64,000 nt of DNA from Caldilinea sp. CFX5 (GTDB taxonomy: Bacteria > Chloroflexota > Anaerolineae > Caldilineales > Caldilineaceae), in contig QWII01000050.1 of the NCBI GenBank assembly GCA_021405325.1, positions 36,851 to 100,850 on the forward strand, written 5' to 3'. The notes beneath the pieces are model-generated. The model did no database searches. It was not told the origin of the DNA and was given only the letters and a program-made list of their open reading frames with translations. This document shows, piece after piece, positions 43,733 to 51,415 of this stretch (positions within the stretch are counted from its first letter, which is position 1; each line of letters begins with the position of its first letter). A program made the position numbers and the translations under genes.

Positions 43733-46663
43733 ATGAGCGACTCCCCCCAGCCCCCGACCCAACCGCCAACCACCATCGGCGGCAATGTCAATCTGCGTGA
43801 TGGGCATTTTATCGGGCGCGATTACAATCACCTGGAGGTGCATTTTAGCGGCGCTGAGTTGGAGTCGCTGTTCGGTCAACTGCTGCCCCTGTTACGCAGC
43901 GTCGATGGCCGTGTGGCTGATGGGGTTGTCAGCGCGCAGGGGCAAAGCCTGACGGTGACCGCGGCGCAAGCCGAAGCCCTGGGCCAATATTTGCTTACCA
44001 ACCGTCAGCGCGACCACAGCGAACGGGAACTGCACTACCTGGCCCGCCTCTGCATCGACCCAACCTACCAGCAGTGGCAGCGGCGCTATACGCCCCTTGC
44101 CGGCGGCTATCGCCCTGCGCCCCAACTCGACCCGCGCTTTAGCGAGATCCTCGTGCGCGGCGACGGCCCACAACGGCAGATCGAACGCATCCACCTGCCC
44201 GACATTCGCGATGCTCTGGACCGCCACGCCGCCGCCGTCCTCCTGGCCCAACCGGGCGCGGGCAAGACGACCGTCTTACAACGCCTGCTGCTCGATCTCG
44301 CCCTCCAACGGCTGCAAAGCCAACCGCCCAGCGCCGCTGCCAAACCGGCGCGCCTGCCCTTCTTCGTGCGGTTGGCCGCGCAACTGCCCGACGAAACTCC
44401 GCTCGCCTTTTTGACCCGCGCCTGGCAAGCCGCCCTGCCCGGCGCCCATAGCGATGCCGCTGTCGAGTTGACCCAGGCGCTCCAGCGGGGTGAACTCTGT
44501 CTGCTCTGCGACGCCCTCAACGAGGCGCGGCGCGACCGCTACGCCGAGCGCATGGCCGACTGGCGCGACTTTGCCCGCGACCTGCCCGCCGGCAACCGGC
44601 TGCTCTTTACCTGTCGCAGCCAGGATTATTATGGCGAATTGGCCGTGCAACAGGTGGAGATCGACCCGCTTGCGCCGGAACAGATTGCCGACTTCTGCCG
44701 CCGCTACCTGGATGAGGCGCGCGGGGCGCAGCTCTGGCAAACGTTGCAAAGTGACCACGCCGCGCTCCTGCCGCTGGCCGCCATTCCCTACTACCTGCTG
44801 ATGATCGTCGAAGTTTATGGCGCCGACGGCGCCTTGCCGACCCAACGCGCCCGCCTCTTTGAGCAATTTGCCCTGCGCCTGCTCCAACGGGAAGCCGAGC
44901 GCCGCCATGCCGACTGGATCGAACCGGCGGCGCAACATTGGCTGCTGGGTGACCTGGCCTTTGCCATGCAGGCGCTGGGCGAAGGCACCGAAGTGAGCCG
45001 CGATTGGGTGGTCAACACACTGCCGACCACGGTGACGCTACCCAAAGGCCCGCCTATCCCCACCCCGGCGGCAACGCTCTTGCGCCTGGGTTGCGCCGCC
45101 ACCCTGCTGAGCGAGACGCCCAGCGGCGGCTTCAAATTTGCCCACCATCTGCTCCAGGAATATTTTGCCGCCGAAGCGCTCTTGCGGCGGCATCAACAGG
45201 GCGCGGATCTGAGCGGCAACTGGCGCGTCCCCAGCAGCGTGCGCGCCATGCCGCCGGCGGAACGGGGCCAATGGGACCCGCTGCCCGGCCCACCCACCAG
45301 CGGCTGGGAACAGACAACCATCCTGGCTGCCGGTCTCTACCCGGCCTTAATCGACAGCGTGCTGCCGGTCAACCCGGCGTTGGCGGCGCGGTGTCTGCTG
45401 GCGCTTGGGACACCCCCACCCAGCCTCCCCCAGATTGGGGGAGGAGCCGTGGTCCCGCCGACGAGCTTACGGCGCCCTCCCCAAACTGGGGAGGGCGGGG
45501 GAGGAGCCGCGAACTCACCGGGAGGATCACGGCTCCCTCCCCAAACTGGGGAGGGCGGGGGAGGGGTTGGCCTTAGCACCCAACAAGCCTTGCTGGCCCG
45601 CCTGGGCAACGTCGCCATCCACCTGCGCAGCCGGATTGAGGCGGGGTTGTTGCTGGGCAAGGTGGGCGACCCGCGCTTCCCGCTCGAAACGATCAACGGC
45701 GTCCAGGTGATCCTGCCGCCGATGGTCAACCTTCCGGCGGCCACCGCCACCATTGGCAGCGGCTGGTGGGACCGCCAGGCGAACAGCGATGAAAAGCCGC
45801 GTCACACCGTCAACCTGGCTGCCTATGCCCTGGGGCGCTACCCGGTGACCAATGCCGAATATGCCTGCTTTATGGCCGCCGGCGGCTATGAAGAGGAACG
45901 CTACTGGACGGCTGGCGGTCAATATTGGCTCCGTGGCGAACCGGTGCCGGGGGAAGAAGACCCGGTCGATTGGTGGGTGCGCACCTGGCAACGACTTAAA
46001 GAGAAACCAACAGAAATTAATGATCGGGTCAAAAAGGCTTGGTTTACTGAACGTGATGCCGAAGTTTGGCGCGATTTGATTACATGGCCGGAAGAAGAAG
46101 CAGTAGCTGCATTTCGCAACATCTATCCAACCGGCCAGAAATACCGTGAGCCACGTTACTGGCACGATGATGCCTTTAACAACCCTAGCCAGCCGGTCGT
46201 CGGTGTCTGCTGGTATGAGGCGATGGCCTATGCCGCCTGGCTGGCAACCCTGACTGGCAACCCTTACCGCTTGCCCAGCGAAGCCGAATGGGAGTGGGGC
46301 GCACGGCGGGGGCGACGGCTCTATCCGTGGGGCAGTTTCTGGGATGCAACCAAGTGCAACAGCCTGGAAGAGCGCGTTATGCGCACTACGCCCGTCGGCG
46401 CCTACCCCCACGGCGCCACGCCCGATGGTCTCTTTGACCTGAGCGGTAATGTCTGGGAGTGGACCGTTTCGCTGAATAGTGCCTACCCTTACCAGCCAAA
46501 CCGCGAGCGCGACAACGCCGATGCCACCGGCCTTCGCATAAATCGTGGCGGAGCACGGGATTCCAGTCAACAGATGGTGCGTGGTGCGTGCCGCGGCAGG
46601 AGCGGTCCCAGGGACAGGAGCATCATCGTCGGGTATCGCCTCGCCAGGCTCCCTCCTTCGTAG
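43733..46663 (+). CDS. NACHT-type STAND NTPase with C-terminal formylglycine-generating-enzyme-like variable domain (retroelement target)
   Basis: A 976-residue protein. The N-terminus carries the GGNVNLRDGHFIGRDYNH motif seen in bacterial conflict-system proteins; a NACHT ATPase follows (Walker A AQPGAGKT, residues 172-179; Walker B LLCDALNEA with Asp260), then a helical region, a repeat-derived linker (about 562-611), and an FGE-sulfatase/C-type-lectin fold (about 655-976; DLSGNVWEWTV). Residues 948-972 are encoded by the variable repeat. Inferred role: an intracellular sensor whose ligand-binding tip is diversified. ATG 43733 follows AGGAAG. Confidence 0.88.
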   Translation: MSDSPQPPTQPPTTIGGNVNLRDGHFIGRDYNHLEVHFSGAELESLFGQLLPLLRSVDGRVADGVVSAQGQSLTVTAAQAEALGQYLLTNRQRDHSERELHYLARLCIDPTYQQWQRRYTPLAGGYRPAPQLDPRFSEILVRGDGPQRQIERIHLPDIRDALDRHAAAVLLAQPGAGKTTVLQRLLLDLALQRLQSQPPSAAAKPARLPFFVRLAAQLPDETPLAFLTRAWQAALPGAHSDAAVELTQALQRGELCLLCDALNEARRDRYAERMADWRDFARDLPAGNRLLFTCRSQDYYGELAVQQVEIDPLAPEQIADFCRRYLDEARGAQLWQTLQSDHAALLPLAAIPYYLLMIVEVYGADGALPTQRARLFEQFALRLLQREAERRHADWIEPAAQHWLLGDLAFAMQALGEGTEVSRDWVVNTLPTTVTLPKGPPIPTPAATLLRLGCAATLLSETPSGGFKFAHHLLQEYFAAEALLRRHQQGADLSGNWRVPSSVRAMPPAERGQWDPLPGPPTSGWEQTTILAAGLYPALIDSVLPVNPALAARCLLALGTPPPSLPQIGGGAVVPPTSLRRPPQTGEGGGGAANSPGGSRLPPQTGEGGGGVGLSTQQALLARLGNVAIHLRSRIEAGLLLGKVGDPRFPLETINGVQVILPPMVNLPAATATIGSGWWDRQANSDEKPRHTVNLAAYALGRYPVTNAEYACFMAAGGYEEERYWTAGGQYWLRGEPVPGEEDPVDWWVRTWQRLKEKPTEINDRVKKAWFTERDAEVWRDLITWPEEEAVAAFRNIYPTGQKYREPRYWHDDAFNNPSQPVVGVCWYEAMAYAAWLATLTGNPYRLPSEAEWEWGARRGRRLYPWGSFWDATKCNSLEERVMRTTPVGAYPHGATPDGLFDLSGNVWEWTVSLNSAYPYQPNRERDNADATGLRINRGGARDSSQQMVRGACRGRSGPRDRSIIVGYRLARLPPS
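45424..45555. repeat. Three palindromes inserted in frame in the target gene
   Basis: CCTCCCCCAGATTGGGGGAGG (45424-45444) and CCCTCCCCAAACTGGGGAGG plus one base (45475-45495 and 45535-45555, 60 bases apart). They encode the low-complexity linker (PPQTGEGGGGAANSPGG type) without breaking the frame. The family differs from the GCGAGTCCGTGACTCGC palindromes. Confidence 0.9.
46576..46647 (+). other. Variable repeat (VR) of the diversity-generating retroelement
   Basis: This is the 3' end of the target gene and the partner of the template at 43385-43456. It encodes VRGACRGRSGPRDRSIIVGY where the template would encode VRCAYRNRNNPRNRNNNVGY. Asn codons have become Gly, Ser, Gly, Asp, Ser, Ile and Ile, and a Tyr codon has become Cys, all by changes at adenine. 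The stop codon follows at 46661. Confidence 0.9.
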
Positions 46664-46992
46664 CCGTTGTCCGCTGTCCTTTGTCCCCTGTCCCCTGACC
46701 CTGATCATCCTGCGCGGCGTCACCCGCCTCGCCCCGAAGGGGCGTCGCCCATTTTTTTACAAGGCCACTCCGCTCCCGGCGAGTCCGTGACTCGCCCCGC
46801 TTCCTTAACCCTCAATCCCGCTCCCGGCGAGTCCGTGACTCGCCCTGACTTCCCAAACTCCAATCCCGCTCCCGGCGAGTCCGTGACTCGCCCTGACTTC
46901 CCAAACTCCAATCCCGCTCATAGCGAGTCACGGACTCGCCGGGAGCGGGCTGGGGGCGAGTCACGGACTTGCCGGGAGCGGGTATAGTGCGC
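46664..46992. repeat. REP palindrome cluster with a 48-base period
   Basis: This gene-free spacer of 329 bases between converging genes holds GCGAGTCCGTGACTCGC at 46779, 46827 and 46875 and its complement-centred variant at 46923, spaced exactly 48 bases, plus a one-base variant at 46956. The segment 46664-46770 shows nothing else. Confidence 0.92.
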
Positions 46993-47340
46993 TTACCCTT
47001 TGCGCCAGGCCCCCAACAGTTTGCCTACCTGGTTGAGCAGATTGGCGCCCTGTTCATATTGCTTAGTGTTCAAACAGCGCAACTCATGGGCCAGGCGCAG
47101 TTGGAGACGCAGCGTATCCAGCGTTACGTCGGCTTGGAGCAATGTTTCGGCGCGGGCGGGGCCGGTTACTTTGCGGGCGCGGATCAACTGGCTGTGGCAG
47201 AGGAAGGCGCTATCCAACAGCCGGCTGCCCAGTAGAAAGCGTTGGGCGCGCGGAAACTTTTCGACACAGGGGATCAGCCAGGCGGTGAAGTCATAGAGCC
47301 GGGCAAAGACCGGCGCTTCGGTCATCGGTTGGGTGGTCAT
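46993..47340 (-). CDS. avd: Avd-like accessory protein of the diversity-generating retroelement
   Basis: A 115-residue all-helical protein (FARLYDFTAWLIPCVEKFPR, then RFLLGSRLLDSAFLCHSQLI and LRLQLRLAHELRCLNTKQYE). These are hallmarks of the Avd four-helix protein, which forms a pentameric barrel and hands template RNA to the reverse transcriptase. Its start overlaps the end of the reverse transcriptase frame by 4 bases, so the two genes formed an operon. The frame is intact. Confidence 0.88.
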   Translation of the reverse strand: MTTQPMTEAPVFARLYDFTAWLIPCVEKFPRAQRFLLGSRLLDSAFLCHSQLIRARKVTGPARAETLLQADVTLDTLRLQLRLAHELRCLNTKQYEQGANLLNQVGKLLGAWRKG

Positions 47341-48007
47341 AAGACAATCTCCTGTAACAAGCGGCGGCGCAATTGATAGGTGTCGCCGTGGCTGGCGTGC
47401 GCAATCCAGGCGACGAGGGCCTGGCGAAAACGGGCCGCGCTCATCTGCCCGGCCTGGTAGGCTTTGCGGTAGCGTTGCAGCCGTTGGCGCGCCAGCCGCA
47501 CATTGTCGCTACGCAGCCGGCGATGGGTGGGGAAGAGGCGAAAGCCCAGAAAGGGGATGCCGGTGTGCGTGGGGTAGACGACGGATCGCCGCCAGTTGAG
47601 GCAGAGGCGCAGGCCGGCCAGGTGATCCTGCACGGCTGCTTTCCAGGCGTGCAACTGCGCTTTGTCGTGGTGAAAGAGCAGAAAGTCATCGGCATAGCGC
47701 AAGTAGGCGCGACACTTCAGATGGGGTTGATCACGGCGCAGAGGGCGTGGTGGACGACGCGATCGGGAAAGGGGGCGGCGCTGATCAGGCGCAGTTTGCG
47801 TTCGCGGATGTAGAAATTGCGGTAGGAACCGGGGCGGTAGCTGCGCACTTGTAAGTCGCTCTGGAGTTGGAAGAGGTTGGCTTCCAGGTCAACTTCAAAG
47901 GCGGCGACTTCGGCGTGGTCCCGTTTGCCTTTACGCGCTTTGCGAAAGGCGGTGTGGAGGTTGGCGAAGGCGGCGATGGTGGGGTAGAGGTTGCGATAGC
48001 TTTGCAT
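47337..48007 (-). pseudogene. Diversity-generating retroelement reverse transcriptase with internal deletion
   Basis: The N-terminal part (48007-47717; RNLYPTIAAFANLHTAFRKA and FPDRVVHHALCAVINPI) matches the start of retroelement reverse transcriptases. The frame then stops, and a second frame (about 47712-47337) resumes with LKCRAYLRYADDFLLF, GIPFLGFRLFPTHRR and the C-terminal helices. The join falls directly between INPI and LKCRAYLRY, removing an estimated 140-160 residues, including the metal-binding Asp of the FPSIDH region and the SQ motif, and shifts the frame. YADD and the thumb remain. Confidence 0.88.
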
Positions 48008-48329
48008 TGGGATCCTTCTTGTTGGTTGTGATTGATGAAGCCGGGGCGAGTCACCGGTTGCCTTTTAGGCGCGCGGGGAGCGGGGAGTGGGTTAGTGTGG
48101 CGGGGAGCCGGGGCGAGTCACGGACTCGCGCAGAGCGGGTGCGGCCGGGAGCGTGCGTGGCACTGACCACGATGTCTCGCTTTACACGTCGATCAACTGG
48201 TCAGTGCCGCGCACGCGGATTCGGCGATTGGTCAGTGCCGCGCACGCGGATTCGGCGATGCGATGGGTACGGCAAACCCGCGTGCGCGGCACTGACCAGC
48301 GACTGGTAGGATCGCAGAAACGCGCTTGG
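48008..48329. repeat. Mixed repeat region with a GGTCAGTGCCGCGCACG family
   Basis: One REP palindrome (48113-48129) is followed by five copies of a different repeat: GTGCGTGGCACTGACCA (48153), TGGTCAGTGCCGCGCACGCG (48198 and 48229, 31 bases apart), its inverse (48279-48298), and a variant at 48327. Direct and inverted orders alternate. No gene is seen. Confidence 0.8.
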
Positions 48330-48494
48330 TCAGTGCCACGCACGCTCTATCTGGATCATTCGGCTAACTTGCCCAGCACATACTGGGTGGCCGGCCCGAT
48401 GGCGGGGGCAAGGGCGGGTTGGGTGAAGGTGAAAGTGAGAATTGTCGTCAACGCTAATCAACAGGGCATAGCCGTGGTCAAAAAAGGCTGACAT
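48330..48494 (-). pseudogene. Caspase-like (peptidase C14) N-terminal fragment
   Basis: A 54-residue frame starts MSAFFDHGYALLISVDDNSH, which resembles the first strand of caspase-family proteins (HGYALLIGV type) found beside retroelement conflict systems in Chloroflexota. A good ribosome binding site (GAAAGGA) precedes it. After about 20 residues the similarity ends; the adjacent frame reads QPALAPAIGPATQYVLGKLA and stops at 48356, which suggests a fusion across a deletion. It lies upstream of, and on the same strand as, the reverse transcriptase remnant. Confidence 0.5.
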
Positions 48495-48641
48495 GAGGAG
48501 TTCCTTTCGGGTAAATAGTTGTCTGGTCGTTATGCTGCCAAACACAACAGCGGATTTGGGAAGTAACGGATTTACGCCCCGGTCGATCAACTGATTGGTT
48601 AAACCGACTACTTGCTCAACCCGTGACAAATCCGCTGCTGC

Positions 48642-49625
48642 CTAAATCCGCTGTTGTGTTGCTTGTTCCACCAGCCAGCAGCGCGACTGTCGGCCCGACT
48701 CCGGTGTAAAGAGTGAGGGCGCTGTTGTCTTACAGCGATCAAAAACGTGTGGACAACGCAGGTGGAAGCGACAACCGGCGGGCGGTGTCCGCAGATCCGG
48801 CGGTGCGCCGGGGATGAAATCGGGCATGTGGGTATCATGTAGGCGTGGGATGCTGGCGAGCAATTTCTGGCTATAGGGATGGGTCGGCGCCAGCAGCATC
48901 TGTTCGGCGCTGCCCTGTTCAACCAACTCGCCGGCATAGACCACCGCCAGCCGGTCGCAAACATCACTGGCCAGGGCAATGTCATGGGTGATAAAGATGA
49001 TCGACAGCCCCAACTCGCGCTTGAGCCGCTTGAGCAGGTTCATGATCTGTGCTTGCACACTGACATCGAGCGCCGAGGTCGGCTCATCCATAATAATCAG
49101 CGGTGGTTGGAGAATGAGCGCAGCGGCGATCATGGCGCGTTGCTTCATGCCGCCGCTCAACTCATGGGCGTAGCGGGTGTAAACCTCGGCCGGCAAACCG
49201 ACCAGGGTGAGCAACTCTTCGGCTCGTGTGCGCGCCGCACGATGGCTCATCGTGCCATTGACCACCGCCGGTTCAATGATCTGTTCCCCCACACGTACCA
49301 CCGGGTTAAAACCATTGAGCGCTCCCTGTGGCACCCACGCGATCTGCCGCCAGCGTACTTCGTGGCGAAACTGGTGTTCGGGCAACCGGGCAATATCGGC
49401 GCCCTGTAAATAGATTTCGCCTTCATAGCGCGCCACGTTGGTCGGCAGCAGCCGCATCAACGCCGCCGCCAGGCTCGACTTGCCGCTGCCCGACTCGCCG
49501 ACAACGCCAATCGCTTCCCCTTTCCCGGCCAGGGTCAACGAAATGCCGTCAACGGCCCGCACGGCGCCCTTGCGGTCAGCGTAATATAAATAGAGATTGC
49601 GGATTTCTAAGAGTGGTGTGGTCAT
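48642..49625 (-). CDS. ABC transporter ATP-binding protein, DppD/OppD type
   Basis: A 327-residue ATPase with Walker A GESGSGKS (43-50), signature LSGGMKQR, Walker B LIIMDEPTSALD and the C-terminal cysteine motif (CRFHLRCPHVFDRC). It stands alone: no permease, receptor or second ATPase gene lies next to it in the window. ATG 49625 is chosen because the longer frame has no ribosome binding site. It could serve another operon or be a relic of a rearranged one. Confidence 0.88.
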   Translation of the reverse strand: MTTPLLEIRNLYLYYADRKGAVRAVDGISLTLAGKGEAIGVVGESGSGKSSLAAALMRLLPTNVARYEGEIYLQGADIARLPEHQFRHEVRWRQIAWVPQGALNGFNPVVRVGEQIIEPAVVNGTMSHRAARTRAEELLTLVGLPAEVYTRYAHELSGGMKQRAMIAAALILQPPLIIMDEPTSALDVSVQAQIMNLLKRLKRELGLSIIFITHDIALASDVCDRLAVVYAGELVEQGSAEQMLLAPTHPYSQKLLASIPRLHDTHMPDFIPGAPPDLRTPPAGCRFHLRCPHVFDRCKTTAPSLFTPESGRQSRCWLVEQATQQRI

Positions 49626-49675
49626 AGCGTGTATTGTACATGGGGGCGGCAACAAGTGGCAAGCTATCAACAGCG

Positions 49676-49875
49676 CCGGTCATGGACCGGCTAGGATCGG
49701 TTGGACAGCGCCGGTCACGGACCGGCTAGGAGCGGTCAGACTAGGAGCGGTTGGACAGCGCCGGTCACGGACCGGCTAGGAGCGGTCAGACTAGGATCGG
49801 TTGGACAGCGCCGGTCATGGACCGGCTAGGAGCGGTCAGACTAGGATCGGTTGGGCAACGCCGGTCATGGACCGG
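49676..49875. repeat. Palindrome cluster CCGGTCACGGACCGG, five copies, 50-base period
   Basis: Copies at 49676, 49711, 49761, 49811 and 49861 (CATGG or CACGG centres); the last four are exactly 50 bases apart with conserved CTAGGAGCGGTCAGA flanks. The same core occurs singly at 39966. This is a second REP-like family with the same GTCACGGAC heart as the first. Confidence 0.92.
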
Positions 49876-50451
49876 CTAGGAGCGGGGTTGACTTATCATT
49901 CGCCACTCGCCACCCTGCTGTTGAAACGCTTTGATCGCCGGCACTTCGCGCAAGGCCACGGCAATCGGCACAAGGCGACCGGCGGTGCGCCAGTAGCTGC
50001 CATCCCGTTGGCTTTGGGCGATGCGCTCGCGGAAGCGGTTCATGTTCTCGACAAACCAGGGTTTGACAAACTCCATCGGCAGACAGTAGAGCTTGCCGCT
50101 GTTGACAAAGTAGTAGAAGAGCCATTCGGCGCGGGTGATGACAAAGCCGCCGGTGGTGCTATATTGAATATTGCTGACCGTTTCAAAGAAAAAGTTACCG
50201 GTCTGGTCATAACGGTCGCCCTTGACCTCCACCGTCATGCTGCGCAGAAAGCTGCGTTCGGGGACAACCCAGAGCAGGTCAATGCCTAGCGGTTGATAGC
50301 GCGGGTCATCCTCAACACTGTGGACGATCTGCGTGGCAAACCAGGTGTTTTTGACCACAGGGCTTTGCAGAAACGCGGTGACGGCCTGTACCGCCTGTTG
50401 CCCGACGGCAAGCGATTGGTTCCACTCCTGAACGCGGTTGGGTGAGGTCAT
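49876..50451 (-). CDS. Conserved hypothetical protein with PD-(D/E)XK-like signature
   Basis: A 191-residue protein that I do not recognise by name. The segment GIDLLWVVPERS followed by TVEVKGDRYDQ gives Asp58, Glu75 and Lys77, which matches the D-Xn-ExK layout of PD-(D/E)XK nucleases. A hydrophobic segment WLFYYFVNSG and a C-terminal RFRERI helix follow. There is no membrane segment. Nuclease activity is a hypothesis only. Its 3' end runs to the edge of the 50-base repeat cluster. Confidence 0.6.
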   Translation of the reverse strand: MTSPNRVQEWNQSLAVGQQAVQAVTAFLQSPVVKNTWFATQIVHSVEDDPRYQPLGIDLLWVVPERSFLRSMTVEVKGDRYDQTGNFFFETVSNIQYSTTGGFVITRAEWLFYYFVNSGKLYCLPMEFVKPWFVENMNRFRERIAQSQRDGSYWRTAGRLVPIAVALREVPAIKAFQQQGGEWRMISQPRS

Positions 50452-50500
50452 GGTGGTTTGTTAGTTAGTTGGTTGGTTGAGCCTGTCGAAACCAACCAAC

Positions 50501-51079
50501 CTAAAGACTCTTCTCGCGATAAAACTGTTGTAACGTTGCCAGGTCGGCTGCCAGATCGCCGGTGGGCATGAGCAAGCGGCCAAAGATGACCCGCTTGCCG
50601 GGATTGTCGATGTAGATGGGTAGAATCGGCACATGCGCGCCCGTGGCGATGTAATAGAAGCCGGTCTTCCACTCTTTCACCGGGACGCCGGCCCGTTTGC
50701 GTGTACCTTCGGGCATCAAGCCGACGATCAATTGCGGGTGGGTGGCAAAGTGTTGCACGGTCTGCTCAACCACATTGTGGCGGCTTTTGCGGTCGATGGC
50801 GATGCCCCCCAGCCAGCGCATAATGCCACCCAGCGGCCAGCGGAAGAGCGCAGCTTTGCCCATCCAACTGACGCGCACGCCTAGACCAATGATCAACATC
50901 ATGCCCAGATAGAAATCCCAGGATGAAGCATGGGGCGCGCCCACGGCGACAAATTGCGCCAGATTGGGGAGCGTGCCTTCCACACGCCAGCCGAAGCGGG
51001 CCAAGGCAAAGCGGGCGAGTGCTTGCAGGATTGGTAGATTGCGTTTGGGTAAGGCTTCGCCAACAACGGGTAAACTCAT
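50501..51079 (-). CDS. 1-acyl-glycerol-3-phosphate acyltransferase-like (PlsC family)
   Basis: A 192-residue acyltransferase with the HX4D motif His50-Asp55 (APHASSWD) and the second motif PEGTR, which binds the glycerol phosphate. It is the first of two PlsC-type genes in a - strand lipid cluster. It begins just after a decayed acyl-CoA ligase gene. Confidence 0.85.
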   Translation of the reverse strand: MSLPVVGEALPKRNLPILQALARFALARFGWRVEGTLPNLAQFVAVGAPHASSWDFYLGMMLIIGLGVRVSWMGKAALFRWPLGGIMRWLGGIAIDRKSRHNVVEQTVQHFATHPQLIVGLMPEGTRKRAGVPVKEWKTGFYYIATGAHVPILPIYIDNPGKRVIFGRLLMPTGDLAADLATLQQFYREKSL

Positions 51080-51087
51080 GAACTCAC

Positions 51088-51358
51088 CTAGCTCTGTTTT
51101 TGCTCTTCTCCGACCAACACACGCCGCAAAATCTTACCGGCCTGCCTCTTGAGCAATTCATGGCGTATCGATCGGGTCGGTATTCATCACAATGGCGCCG
51201 ATCTTGCGAATCCCGAAAAAAGCCACCACACTCTGCGGCAGATGGGGCAACATGATCGCCACCTACCCCAACGGCAAGGATTTCAACAGCAGATGTACGG
51301 CAGTTTTGTGCGCATATTTCCGTACCGCATCGCTGCGGATCTGGCTCAATATCAAGTT
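51088..51358 (-). pseudogene. Long-chain acyl-CoA ligase (FadD-like) remnant with internal deletions
   Basis: On the - strand three scraps of an AMP-forming ligase remain in order: SDAVRKYAHKTAVHLL, then [20 protein letters not shown] with [13 protein letters not shown], then the C-terminal ELLKRQAGKILRRVLVGEE before a stop at 51088. They lie in different frames with a stop between the first two, and about 400 residues (including the AMP-binding core) are missing between TDPIDTP and ELLKRQ. The ribosome can make no working enzyme from it. Confidence 0.78.
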
Positions 51359-51415
51359 GCTTGTGACAAGCAGGTCACGAATCACGTTATCACGAATCAC
51401 GCAACACGAAGTATG

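Noticed and set aside
45527..46723. Antisense reading frame of 398 codons opposite the sensor gene
   Set aside because: It mirrors the codon bias of the strong + strand gene and has no recognisable protein motif.
46779..46972. CRISPR-like array with 48-base spacing
   Set aside because: The spacers are nearly identical copies; this is a tandem REP array.
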